Positions 41,320-49,786 of a stretch of DNA of 64,000 bases are shown in pieces. The stretch spans positions 130,552 to 194,551 of the forward strand of contig JBBRTB010000006.1 of NCBI GenBank assembly GCA_038244815.1, read 5' to 3'. Source of the stretch: DASVHS01 sp038244815. Its GTDB lineage: Bacteria > Acidobacteriota > Thermoanaerobaculia > Gp7-AA8. The notes under the pieces were generated by a model. The model saw only the letters and a program-made list of their open reading frames with translations, ran no database searches and was not told the DNA's origin. Positions within the stretch are counted from its first letter, which is position 1, and each line of letters starts with the position of its first letter. The translations under genes and the position numbers were made by a program.

Positions 41320-42948
41320 CTACGTATGCACGCCCGGCGCCTCCCGTCCTGTCCTCGCGACGTACTCCTCGTAAGTGCCGCCGTAGACCAGGGGACGGTC
41401 GTGCTCGTCGCCGGCGAGCTCGAGGACGCGGTTGCTGAGCCCGCGCAGGAAGGTGCGGTCGTGTGAGACAAAGAGCATCGTTCCCTGGAAATCGCTGAGC
41501 GCCTCGACGAGCATCTCCTTGGTGGCCAGGTCGAGATGGTTGGTCGGCTCATCGAGCACGAGGAAGTTGGGGGGATCGAGGAGCATGCGCGCGATGACCA
41601 GGCGCGACTTTTCGCCCCCCGAGAGCGCTCGGATCTTCTTGTCGACCTCGTCGCCCGAGAACTGGAAGGCGCCGAGGATGCTGCGCAGCACGCCGATGGA
41701 CTCGAGCGGAAAATCCTTCTGCATCTGCTCCCATACGGTGAGGTCGGGGTCGAGCAGTTCCAGTGACTGCTGCGCGAAATAGCCGAGCTTGAGACTGGCG
41801 CCGAGGCGCACGCTGCCGTCGTCGGGCTGGATGGCGCCGGCGACCATTTTCAGAAGCGTCGACTTGCCCGCCCCGTTCCTGCCCATCACGCACCAGCGCT
41901 CGCCGCGGCGGATGTGAAAGCTGAAATCGGCATAGATCGTTTTCTGACCGAATCGTTTGTCGACGTGGTCGAGCATGGCCACGTCGTCGCCGGAACGCGC
42001 GGGCGAGCGGAAGTCGAACTTCACGACCTTGCGCTTCTTCGGCGGCTCGACGCGCTCGATCTTGTCGAGAGCCTTGATGCGGCTCTGCACCTGCGCGGCC
42101 TTGGCGGCGTGGGCGGTGAAGCGCTCGATGAAGCGCTGCTCCTTGGCCAGTTTGGCCTGCTGCCGGGCGTACTGCGCTTCCTGATTCACGTCGCGCAGCT
42201 CACGTTCGCGGACGTAGAAATCGTAGTGGCCGGAGTAGGTGACGATCTCGCCGTCCTCGATCTCGATGATCTTCGAGACGATGCGGTTCATGAAGTCGCG
42301 GTCGTGCGATGTCATGAGAATCGTCGATGGAACGCTGCGAAGAAACCCCTCCAGCCAGAGGATCGACTCGATGTCGAGATGGTTCGTGGGCTCGTCGAGA
42401 AGAAGCACGTCGAACTTGCCGAGAAGAATGCGGGCCATGGAGACGCGCATCTTCCATCCGCCGGAAAGCGCGGAAGCGTCGCCGTCGATCTGCGCGTCGT
42501 CGAAACCGAGGCCGTGCAGCACCTCCCGGGCGCGCGACTCCAGCTCGTAGCCGCCCATGTGCTGATACTCCTCCTGCACGTGTCCGAAGCGCTCGAGCAC
42601 GGAGTCGGAGTCGGGGCGCGACGGATCGCCCATGGCGTGCTCGAGCTCGATCAGCTCGTGATGGAGATCTCCGAGGCGGCCGCTGCCGGCGATGGCCTCG
42701 TCGAGGACGGGACGTCCGCCGATCTCATCGACCTCCTGCCTGAAGTAGCCGACCGAGATCTTCTTCGGGACGTTGACCACGCCGTCGTCCGCGGACTCCT
42801 CCCCGAGGATCATGCGGAACAGTGTCGACTTGCCGGCGCCGTTCGGTCCGACCAGCCCGGCTTTCTCGCCCGGATTGAGCTGAAACGACGCGTCGACGAA
42901 GAGGACCTGCCTTCCGTATTGCTTGCTGACGCCGGCGAACGAGATCAT
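41320..42948 (-). CDS. ABC-F family ATPase
   Basis: 542 aa with two ABC domains and no membrane segments. Walker A motifs GPNGAGKST and GRNGAGKST, signatures LSGGWKMR and LSGGEKSR, and Walker B LLLDEPTNHLD and LVLDEPTNHLD. The inter-domain linker (RQQAKLAKEQRFIERFTAHA) is the P-site tRNA interaction motif region of ABC-F proteins. Members act on ribosomes as translation factors or confer antibiotic resistance. It most resembles the Uup/YbiT/EttA-like housekeeping forms; I cannot pick the subtype. Confidence 0.92.
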   Translation of the reverse strand: MISFAGVSKQYGRQVLFVDASFQLNPGEKAGLVGPNGAGKSTLFRMILGEESADDGVVNVPKKISVGYFRQEVDEIGGRPVLDEAIAGSGRLGDLHHELIELEHAMGDPSRPDSDSVLERFGHVQEEYQHMGGYELESRAREVLHGLGFDDAQIDGDASALSGGWKMRVSMARILLGKFDVLLLDEPTNHLDIESILWLEGFLRSVPSTILMTSHDRDFMNRIVSKIIEIEDGEIVTYSGHYDFYVRERELRDVNQEAQYARQQAKLAKEQRFIERFTAHAAKAAQVQSRIKALDKIERVEPPKKRKVVKFDFRSPARSGDDVAMLDHVDKRFGQKTIYADFSFHIRRGERWCVMGRNGAGKSTLLKMVAGAIQPDDGSVRLGASLKLGYFAQQSLELLDPDLTVWEQMQKDFPLESIGVLRSILGAFQFSGDEVDKKIRALSGGEKSRLVIARMLLDPPNFLVLDEPTNHLDLATKEMLVEALSDFQGTMLFVSHDRTFLRGLSNRVLELAGDEHDRPLVYGGTYEEYVARTGREAPGVHT

Positions 42949-43007
42949 GCGCGGGGCGGAACAGTTGCCGGTGTGTAACGCTTCCCGCCGCGCGGCATCA
43001 CACGAAT

Positions 43008-43643
43008 ATGAAGACCATTCTCATCACCGGCGGCACCGGCGGTCTCGGCACCGCGGTCGTGCAGCGGCTGGCGCGCGACTACCGGTGCATCGTTCTCTAC
43101 CACGGTGATGCCGGCTTCGAGGCCTTGCGCAAGGTCGCCGATGTGGAGGGAGTGCGCGCCGACGTCTCGAACGACGCGGAAGTGACCGCGGCGGTGAAGC
43201 CGCTCGGCGAGCTCTATGCGGTCGTGCACCTGGTGGGAGGATTTGCGGCGGGCGACGATGCGGACACGTGGTCGAAGCTCGTCGCGCTCAACCTCACCAG
43301 CGCGGCGAACGTGTTCCGGGCGGCGGCGCCGCAACTGGCCCGTGGCGGGCGGATCGTGGCCATCAGCTCGTCGGCTACGCTCGATCGTCCGAAAGGACTG
43401 GCCGCGTATGTGGTGACCAAGAGCGCGCTCAACGCCCTCGTGGAAGTGCTGGCTCGGGAGCTGAAAGACCGCTCCATCACGGTCAACGGGCTCCTCCCAA
43501 ACAGTCTCGGCACTCCGGCCATGAAGAGCGAGACCGACGCGGGAAAGCTCGTTCCCATCGAGCGCGTCGCGGAGTCGATGGCCTGGCTGCTGTCCGATGC
43601 GGCGGCGAATGTCACCGGATCGCTCATACCCCTCCGATCATGA
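43008..43643 (+). CDS. Short-chain dehydrogenase/reductase
   Basis: 211 aa. Rossmann motif TGGTGGLG at residues 7-14, the N-A-G equivalent as VHLVGGF, the catalytic Ser in AISSSATL and YxxxK as YVVTKSAL. Length is at the short end for classical SDRs. The substrate is unknown. It is transcribed divergently from the ABC-F gene with 59 bp between starts, and precedes the sigma-factor gene by 21 bp. Confidence 0.88.
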   Translation: MKTILITGGTGGLGTAVVQRLARDYRCIVLYHGDAGFEALRKVADVEGVRADVSNDAEVTAAVKPLGELYAVVHLVGGFAAGDDADTWSKLVALNLTSAANVFRAAAPQLARGGRIVAISSSATLDRPKGLAAYVVTKSALNALVEVLARELKDRSITVNGLLPNSLGTPAMKSETDAGKLVPIERVAESMAWLLSDAAANVTGSLIPLRS

Positions 43644-43664
43644 GCGCGTTATCCTTCCGGTCGA

Positions 43665-44252
43665 ATGACCGACATCCTGAGCGAGAGCTCGCTCGTCTCC
43701 GCGTTGCGCGCAGGGAGCAACGACGCCTTCGAGACGCTCGTGCGCCTGTACATGGCGCGGCTGCTGGCGGTGGCGCGGCGATTCCTCAGGAACGAGGAGG
43801 ACGCGCGCGACGCGGTGCAGGATGCGTTCATCTCCGCGTTCCGGTCCATCCAGAAATTCGAGGCCGGAGCGAAGCTCTCGACCTGGCTGCACCGGATCGT
43901 CGTGAACGCCGCCCTGATGCGTCTGCGCACGAAACGCCGTCATCCCGAAGAGGAGATCGACGATCTTCTGCCGCGCTTCGCCGCCGACGGCCATCATCTG
44001 CAGGAGCCGGTGGACTGGCGCCTCTCCGCGGAGGAGATGGTCCAGCAGTCGGAGACGCGCGAGCTGGTGCGGAAATCGATCGACAAGCTCCCGGACTCGT
44101 ATCGTCTGGTGCTGCTCATGCGTGACATCGAAGAGATGTCGACCGAGGAAACCGCCGTGGCGCTGGAGATCACCCCGACAGCGGTGAAAGTGCGGCTGCA
44201 CCGCGCCCGGCAGGCGCTGCGAGCGCTCATCGACAAGGAGATGACCCGATGA
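43665..44252 (+). CDS. ECF RNA polymerase sigma factor (RpoE-type)
   Basis: 195 aa. Sigma region 2 (FETLVRLYMARLLAVARRFL, then RDAVQDAFISAFRSI) and region 4 (LPDSYRLVLLMRDIEEMSTE with VKVRLHRARQAL as the HTH). The partner anti-sigma gene overlaps its stop codon by 4 bp (ATGA). Nothing in the window shows the regulon. TATCCT lies 9 nt before the ATG. Confidence 0.93.
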   Translation: MTDILSESSLVSALRAGSNDAFETLVRLYMARLLAVARRFLRNEEDARDAVQDAFISAFRSIQKFEAGAKLSTWLHRIVVNAALMRLRTKRRHPEEEIDDLLPRFAADGHHLQEPVDWRLSAEEMVQQSETRELVRKSIDKLPDSYRLVLLMRDIEEMSTEETAVALEITPTAVKVRLHRARQALRALIDKEMTR

Positions 44253-44512
44253 GCGCGATCCCGTACATCACGTGCCGCGAGCTGGTCGACGACTTCATCG
44301 CCCGCTACCTCGAACGCACCCTCAGTGATGCCGAGGCGAGCGATTTCGAGCGCCATCTGTCCGTGTGTCCGCCGTGCCGAGCCTATCTGGCCACGTACGA
44401 GAAGGCGGTACTGGCAGGCAGGGCGGTCATGCGCAACGAGGAGAGCGCCCTTCAGGATGCTCCCGAGGATTTGATCCGCGCAGTCCTGAGCGTTGCCCGC
44501 CGCCGGGACTAG
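44249..44512 (+). CDS. Zinc-finger anti-sigma factor (zf-HC2)
   Basis: 87 aa. The ZAS motif is Cys in ITCRELVDDFIARYLE followed by HLSVCPPCRAYL (HxxxCxxC), the zinc-binding anti-sigma domain that holds the ECF factor. There is no transmembrane helix, so it is a cytoplasmic anti-sigma factor; release may depend on redox state of the zinc cysteines (known for ZAS proteins, not shown here). Confidence 0.9.
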   Translation: MSAIPYITCRELVDDFIARYLERTLSDAEASDFERHLSVCPPCRAYLATYEKAVLAGRAVMRNEESALQDAPEDLIRAVLSVARRRD

Positions 44513-44552
44513 GCTCGGCCGGCGCCCCGTGCGCTCGAGACGACAGGTGTCC

Positions 44553-44558
44553 TAGACT
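44553..44558 (+). promoter_or_regulatory. -10 hexamer TAGACT, 7 nt before ATG 44566
   Basis: TAGACT with a 7-nt gap to the acyltransferase start; no ribosome-binding site. Confidence 0.5.
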
Positions 44559-44565
44559 ACCGCGC

Positions 44566-45990
44566 ATGCTCCGCATCTGGGTGGCCGCCGCGGCTGTTGC
44601 TGTCGTGGCCACCTTCTCGTTTCTCCTCGGAAAGCGGTCCGCGTGGCGGCTGCAGCGGGCGCGGCGGATTCACGTCGACCGTTACAAGCTGAAGAAGCGG
44701 CACGCCGACATCGAGCTCGAGGTCTTCGGCAGCCGCGAGGTGGTCACGGCCATCCAGGGCTATGCGAAGTCGCATCACGTGACCACCGAGGCGGCCATGC
44801 GCCAGGCCAGGCAGTACCTGCGGGAGATCGTGCCGAAGTTCAACCTGCTCGCCTACTACCGCATCGGCACTCCCATCGCCCGGGCGCTCATGTATTCGCT
44901 CTACCGCGTGGTGGTGGAGCGAAAGCGGATGCTCGACTTCAACGAGCGGGCCACGCGCGGCACCACGGTGTTCGTGATCAATCACCGCTCCAACGCCGAC
45001 TACGTGCTCGTGGCGCACATGCTCTTCAAGTTCATCTCGCTGTCGTACGCGGTCGGGGAGTGGGCGCGGGTGTGGCCGCTCAATCACCTGTTCAAGTGGT
45101 TCGGCGCGTACTTCATCCGCCGCCGCTATCGCGAGCCGCTGTACCACGCCGTGCTCTCGAAATTCGTCCAGACCATCACCAAGAACGGAGTGACGCAGGG
45201 CATCTTCATCGAAGGGGGACTGTCGCGCGACGGCGCCTTCCGCAAGCCCAAGCTGGGCATGCTCGACTACATCGTGACGTCGAAGCGCGATCCCGATTTC
45301 ACGGCGCCGCTGACACTCATTCCGACGTCGATCAACTACGACCGCGTCCTCGAGGACCGAAATCTCACCGACGAGCTCCTCGGACGCGAGGACCGGGCCA
45401 CGAGAATCCAGAAACTGGGGACGACGCTGCAGTTTCTGTTCAAGAACTCGTTGCGCAGCATCTTTCGGAGATTCAAGCGATACGGATACGCGGTGGTGAC
45501 GTTCGGAGAACCGATTTCGGTCGATGAGTTCGTGCGCGCGCATCCGGCCGTGCTGCGGACGGACTTCAACGAGCGCAAGGCCGATCTCGAGGAGCTCGCC
45601 GACCTGGTGATGAACGAGATCTCCGACGCTCTTCCCATCACGCCGGTGCCGCTCGTGGCGCGCGTCTTCGCCGATCACGGAGAGGTGGTGCTCACGAACG
45701 AACAGATCGTCAAAGCCATCCAGAGCTATCGAACGCGGTGGGCGGGCCGCGTCTGGGCCGCCCGGGAGGAAACAGCGGCCGGAATCTGGCAGAAGGCCCG
45801 GGACGTGCTGGATCTGAGGCACCTCCTGGAGCAGACGCCGGAGGGCTGGCGCTGGAGGCCGTCCGAACGGCTCTTGCGCGATTTTTACGCGAGCTCGCTG
45901 CTCACCTACGCAGAGGTAAAACACCGCGGCTGGCCCGAGCGGACGATCTTGCCGGACGAGGCCCTGGCCGCCGTGCCGGCCGCGTCTTGA
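44566..45990 (+). CDS. Glycerol-3-phosphate acyltransferase, PlsB-like
   Basis: 474 aa. N-terminal transmembrane helix (MLRIWVAAAAVAVVATFSFL), then the acyltransferase domain with block I NHRSNADY (HxxxxD), block III FIEGGLSRDG and block IV LIPTSINYDRV. It acylates glycerol 3-phosphate or a related acceptor in phospholipid synthesis. It is shorter than E. coli PlsB (807 aa) but similar to compact forms in other phyla. The start ATG 44566 follows TAGACT by 7 nt; the frame is open upstream inside the anti-sigma gene, which I reject. Confidence 0.83.
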   Translation: MLRIWVAAAAVAVVATFSFLLGKRSAWRLQRARRIHVDRYKLKKRHADIELEVFGSREVVTAIQGYAKSHHVTTEAAMRQARQYLREIVPKFNLLAYYRIGTPIARALMYSLYRVVVERKRMLDFNERATRGTTVFVINHRSNADYVLVAHMLFKFISLSYAVGEWARVWPLNHLFKWFGAYFIRRRYREPLYHAVLSKFVQTITKNGVTQGIFIEGGLSRDGAFRKPKLGMLDYIVTSKRDPDFTAPLTLIPTSINYDRVLEDRNLTDELLGREDRATRIQKLGTTLQFLFKNSLRSIFRRFKRYGYAVVTFGEPISVDEFVRAHPAVLRTDFNERKADLEELADLVMNEISDALPITPVPLVARVFADHGEVVLTNEQIVKAIQSYRTRWAGRVWAAREETAAGIWQKARDVLDLRHLLEQTPEGWRWRPSERLLRDFYASSLLTYAEVKHRGWPERTILPDEALAAVPAAS

Positions 45991-46048
45991 CGCACTTCTC
46001 GCGTCACTTTTCCGTTAGATTGACGGACAGCCGGTAAAACGGTTCTCG

Positions 46049-46780
46049 ATGAAAAGAGATAACCGTTCCGTCCCGAGATACTTTCTGCTGCCGCCGGTTG
46101 AGGCCACGGTGGAGGGCACGCCGGCACGCGTGGTCGACATGGGACTGAGAGGCGCCCGCCTCGAGCTCCAGCGGCCCTTCGAGCCCGGCGCAACCGTCGA
46201 TGTCATCATCGACACGATTCCGGTGAAAGCCATCGTGCTCTGGTGCCAGGTCGACGCGCTGAACTTCGCGTCCGATCACGACGGCTATCTGGCCGGTGTA
46301 GCGTTCGAGAAGGCCAGTACAGCCGTGAACGAGCTGCTCACCGACATCAGCGGCCGCGGCGGTGCCATCCGCATCGAAGAGATGCGCAGCCATGACCGCT
46401 ACCGCATCACCGCACCGCTCACCGGCACGTTCGGAGATATCGCTCCGGTCTCGATCGTCGATCTCTCGGTGGCCGGCGCGCGCATCGCCATGCTGCAGCG
46501 CGTCGTTCCCGGGCACATCGAGACCCTTCGCTTTCAGGTCGATGACCAGACCGGCCCGATCAACGTCAGCGCGAAGGTGATGTGGTGCAAGCCGTCGCCG
46601 ATCATCCGCGAGCACTACGCCGGGCTGGATATCGACGCCGAGCAGGAGACTCTCCGCATCGCCATCCATCGCCTGTGCCGCCGGAACGAAGCGCGCATCG
46701 ACCTCGACTCGCTCAAGCGGAAGTTCGACGCGCTGCGCCTGGTGTCGGGCCTGGCCGAGGCGCGAAGAATCGCCGTCTGA
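46049..46780 (+). CDS. Tandem double-PilZ protein
   Basis: 243 aa with two PilZ-like domains. First: SVPRYFLLPPVEATVEGTPA with VVDMGLRGARLEL. Second: SHDRYRITAPLTGTFG with IVDLSVAGARIAM, the second being the better match to the RxxxR and DxSxxG c-di-GMP signature. A C-terminal helical tail follows. Duplication of the domain in one chain suggests an internal pseudo-dimer. It is the third PilZ gene in the window. Confidence 0.8.
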   Translation: MKRDNRSVPRYFLLPPVEATVEGTPARVVDMGLRGARLELQRPFEPGATVDVIIDTIPVKAIVLWCQVDALNFASDHDGYLAGVAFEKASTAVNELLTDISGRGGAIRIEEMRSHDRYRITAPLTGTFGDIAPVSIVDLSVAGARIAMLQRVVPGHIETLRFQVDDQTGPINVSAKVMWCKPSPIIREHYAGLDIDAEQETLRIAIHRLCRRNEARIDLDSLKRKFDALRLVSGLAEARRIAV

Positions 46781-46785
46781 GGTTG

Positions 46786-46856
46786 GGGGTCAGGTCTGTA
46801 GTTCGCACTTTTTTCTCCACCTGGTAGAAAAAAGTGCGAACTACAGACCTGACCCC
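46786..46856. repeat. Perfect 31-bp inverted repeat with 9-nt loop
   Basis: 46786-46816 and 46826-46856 pair at all 31 positions; the arms start GGGGTCAGGTCTG and end CACTTTTTTCT. It lies 5 bp after the double-PilZ stop codon and 28 bp before the acnA start. A transcript would fold into a very stable hairpin, but without a U-tract outside the stem it is not a classical terminator. The shape is that of a REP element moved by Y1 (RAYT) transposases; none is in the window. Confidence 0.9.
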
Positions 46857-46867
46857 ATTCGAGTTGA

Positions 46868-46873
46868 TAGACT
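46868..46873 (+). promoter_or_regulatory. -10 hexamer TAGACT upstream of acnA
   Basis: TAGACT 11 nt before ATG 46885, in the 28 bp between the palindrome and acnA. No Shine-Dalgarno sequence. Confidence 0.45.
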
Positions 46874-46884
46874 GCGCGGCTGAA

Positions 46885-49734
46885 ATGCCGAATAACACCT
46901 TCAACACCCTCGATTCCTTCAAACTCGGTAACCAGAAATCCGGACAGTTTTACTCGCTCCCGAAGCTTGGGAAGGCCGGCATCGGCAACATCTCCCGGCT
47001 GCCGGTGAGCATCCGCATCGTCCTGGAGGCGGTGCTGCGCAACGTCGACGGCAAAAAGATCTCCGAGGACGACGTGCGCGCGCTTGCGAACTGGAAGCCG
47101 AACGCGGAGCGGACCGAAGAGATCCCGTTCATGGTCGCCCGCATCCTGCTGCAGGATTTCACGGGCGTCCCCCTTCTGGTGGACCTGGCGGCGATGCGCA
47201 GCGCCGCCGCCCGCATGGGCAGGGACCCGAACATCATCGAGCCGCTCGTCCCTGTCGATCTGGTCATCGACCACTCCATTCAGGTGGACTTCTCCAACCG
47301 CCCCGACGCGCTGGAGATGAACATGGACATGGAGTTCAAGCGCAACCGGCAGCGCTATCAGTTCCTGAAGTGGGGGACGAAGGCGTTCCACGGCTTCCGC
47401 GTCGTGCCGCCCGGGATCGGCATCGTGCATCAGGTGAATCTCGAGTACCTGGCACGCGGCGTCATGGAGAAGGACGGGGTGTGGTATCCGGACACGCTCG
47501 TCGGCACCGATTCCCACACGACCATGATCAACGCCCTGGGCATCGTGGCCTGGGGCGTGGGCGGGATCGAGGCCGAGGCGGGCATGCTGGGCCAGCCGGT
47601 GTACTTCCTGACGCCCGATGTCGTCGGCGTCCATCTCCACGGTGCGCTGAGCGAAGGAGTGACCGCGACCGATCTCGTGCTCACGGTGACGGAGATGCTG
47701 CGCAAGGCGAAAGTCGTTGGGAAGTTCGTCGAATATTTCGGCGACGGCGCGGCGTCGCTCACGCTCGCCGATCGTGCCACGATCGCGAACATGGCGCCGG
47801 AGTACGGCGCGACCATGGGCTTCTTCCCCATCGACGACGAGTCGTGTAACTACATGCTCCTCACCGGCCGCACCGAGGAGCAGGTCGACACCATCCGCAA
47901 TTACTACAAAGCCCAGGGTCTCTTCGGTATCCCGCGCAAGGGAGAGATCGACTACTCGAAAGAGCTCGAGCTCGATCTGGCCACGGTCAAGGCGAGCGTG
48001 GCCGGACCGAAGCGGCCGCAGGACCGCATCGAGCTCACCACGCTCAAGAAGGACTTTCTCACCATGCTGGAGGCCCCGGCCCCGGCAGGTTACGGAAGGC
48101 CGGCCAGCGAGATCGCGCGCACGGCGCGGGTTACGCCGGTGGCGACCTCGGCGACCGTCACGGGCGGCGGCGTTCAGGATCGCGGCATATCGCCGATGGC
48201 CTCGGCCGCCAGGAACACGAGCGAAGTCACCGAAAACGAGATGGTCAACAACCGCCCGACACCCGACCGCGTGTCGACGGCAGTGCTCGAGGAAGGGGCC
48301 CCCCGCGCGGAAGCCGTTCTTCATCACGGCGACGTCGTCATCGCGGCCATTACGTCGTGCACGAACACGTCCAATCCCTCGGTCATGCTGGCCGCGGGCC
48401 TCCTGGCGAAGAAGGCCGTGGAGCGGGGACTGCGCGTGCCGGGCGCGGTCAAGACCTCGCTCGCTCCAGGATCGCGCGTGGTCACGGAGTACTACCGCAA
48501 GAGCGGGCTGCAGCACTATCTCGACGAGCTCGGCTTCTACACCGTCGGCTACGGCTGCACGACGTGCATCGGCAACTCCGGCCCGCTCGAGCCCGCGATC
48601 GAGAAGGCCATCACCGCCAACGATCTCGTGGCCGCGTCGGTGCTGAGCGGCAACCGCAACTTCGAAGCGCGCGTGCATCAGTCGGTGCGCGCGAACTTCC
48701 TGATGTCGCCGCCGCTGGTGGTGGCTTTCGCCCTGGCCGGCCGCATCGACATCGACATGCTCCATGAGCCGCTGGGCCGCGGCAAAGATGGTCAAGATGT
48801 TTACCTTGGCGACATCTGGCCTTCGATGGCCGAGGTGCAGGAGTCGATGAAGAAGGCGCTCGATCCCGAGGACTTCCGGCGCCTGTACAGAAACTTTGCC
48901 GAAGAGAATCCGCTTTGGAACCAGATCCCGTCGACAACGGGCCTGCTCTACGAGTGGGACGAACAGTCGACCTACATCCAGGAGCCGCCGTTTTTTGCGG
49001 AAGGAGCGAAGCCGGAGAAGACCAGGGACCTCATCGGCGCCCGCCCGCTGGCGATCTTTGGCGACTCGGTGACCACCGATCACATCAGTCCGGCGGGCTC
49101 GATCAAGGCGGACTCTCCGGCAGGCAGGTATCTCCTCGACAATGGTGTGAAGGCCGAGGACTTCAACAGCTACGGATCGCGGCGCGGCAACGACCGCGTC
49201 ATGACGCGTGGCACGTTTGCGAACGTGCGCATCAAGAACCTGATGGTGCCGGGCGTGGAAGGCGGTGTGACGCTGCACCAGCCGGACGGCGAGCGCCTGT
49301 CGATCTACGACGCGGCCATGAAGTATGAGGGCGAGCGCACGCCGCTCGTCGTCATCGCCGGACAGGAGTACGGCACGGGAAGCTCGCGCGACTGGGCCGC
49401 GAAAGGCACGCGCCTTCTCGGTGTTCGCGCCGTGATCGCGCAGAGCTTCGAGCGCATCCATCGCTCCAATCTCGTCGGCATGGGCGTGCTGCCCCTGCAG
49501 TTCGACGAGGGGACGAGCGCGGCCAGCCTGCAGCTCGACGGATCCGAGACATACGACATTACCGGGATCGCCGGGACGTTGAAGCCGCGGCAGAAGGCCA
49601 CGCTGGTCATTCACCGGAAGGACGGGCGGCTGGAAAAGGTGCCGGTCATCGTGCGCATCGACACGCCGATCGAGGTCGACTACTACGAAGCCGGAGGCAT
49701 CCTTCCGTTCGTGCTGAGGCAGCTGGCGGGTTAG
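46885..49734 (+). CDS. acnA: Aconitate hydratase AcnA
   Basis: 949 aa. Converts citrate to isocitrate in the TCA cycle with a 4Fe-4S cluster held by Cys492 (TSCTNTSNP), Cys558 and Cys561 (YGCTTCIGNSG). Substrate motifs VGTDSHTTM, GDSVTTDHISPAG, SYGSRRGND and GSSRDWAAKG are intact. The start is ATG 46885; upstream codons in frame translate the palindrome. The enzyme is about 55 residues longer than E. coli AcnA because of a low-complexity Ala/Thr/Ser-rich insertion around residues 410-470, just before the first cluster cysteine. Confidence 0.95.
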   Translation: MPNNTFNTLDSFKLGNQKSGQFYSLPKLGKAGIGNISRLPVSIRIVLEAVLRNVDGKKISEDDVRALANWKPNAERTEEIPFMVARILLQDFTGVPLLVDLAAMRSAAARMGRDPNIIEPLVPVDLVIDHSIQVDFSNRPDALEMNMDMEFKRNRQRYQFLKWGTKAFHGFRVVPPGIGIVHQVNLEYLARGVMEKDGVWYPDTLVGTDSHTTMINALGIVAWGVGGIEAEAGMLGQPVYFLTPDVVGVHLHGALSEGVTATDLVLTVTEMLRKAKVVGKFVEYFGDGAASLTLADRATIANMAPEYGATMGFFPIDDESCNYMLLTGRTEEQVDTIRNYYKAQGLFGIPRKGEIDYSKELELDLATVKASVAGPKRPQDRIELTTLKKDFLTMLEAPAPAGYGRPASEIARTARVTPVATSATVTGGGVQDRGISPMASAARNTSEVTENEMVNNRPTPDRVSTAVLEEGAPRAEAVLHHGDVVIAAITSCTNTSNPSVMLAAGLLAKKAVERGLRVPGAVKTSLAPGSRVVTEYYRKSGLQHYLDELGFYTVGYGCTTCIGNSGPLEPAIEKAITANDLVAASVLSGNRNFEARVHQSVRANFLMSPPLVVAFALAGRIDIDMLHEPLGRGKDGQDVYLGDIWPSMAEVQESMKKALDPEDFRRLYRNFAEENPLWNQIPSTTGLLYEWDEQSTYIQEPPFFAEGAKPEKTRDLIGARPLAIFGDSVTTDHISPAGSIKADSPAGRYLLDNGVKAEDFNSYGSRRGNDRVMTRGTFANVRIKNLMVPGVEGGVTLHQPDGERLSIYDAAMKYEGERTPLVVIAGQEYGTGSSRDWAAKGTRLLGVRAVIAQSFERIHRSNLVGMGVLPLQFDEGTSAASLQLDGSETYDITGIAGTLKPRQKATLVIHRKDGRLEKVPVIVRIDTPIEVDYYEAGGILPFVLRQLAG

Positions 49735-49786
49735 AAGTCTTCGATCTCCCTCCCACCGGCACGCCGTTCGCAGCCGTGCACGGGGC

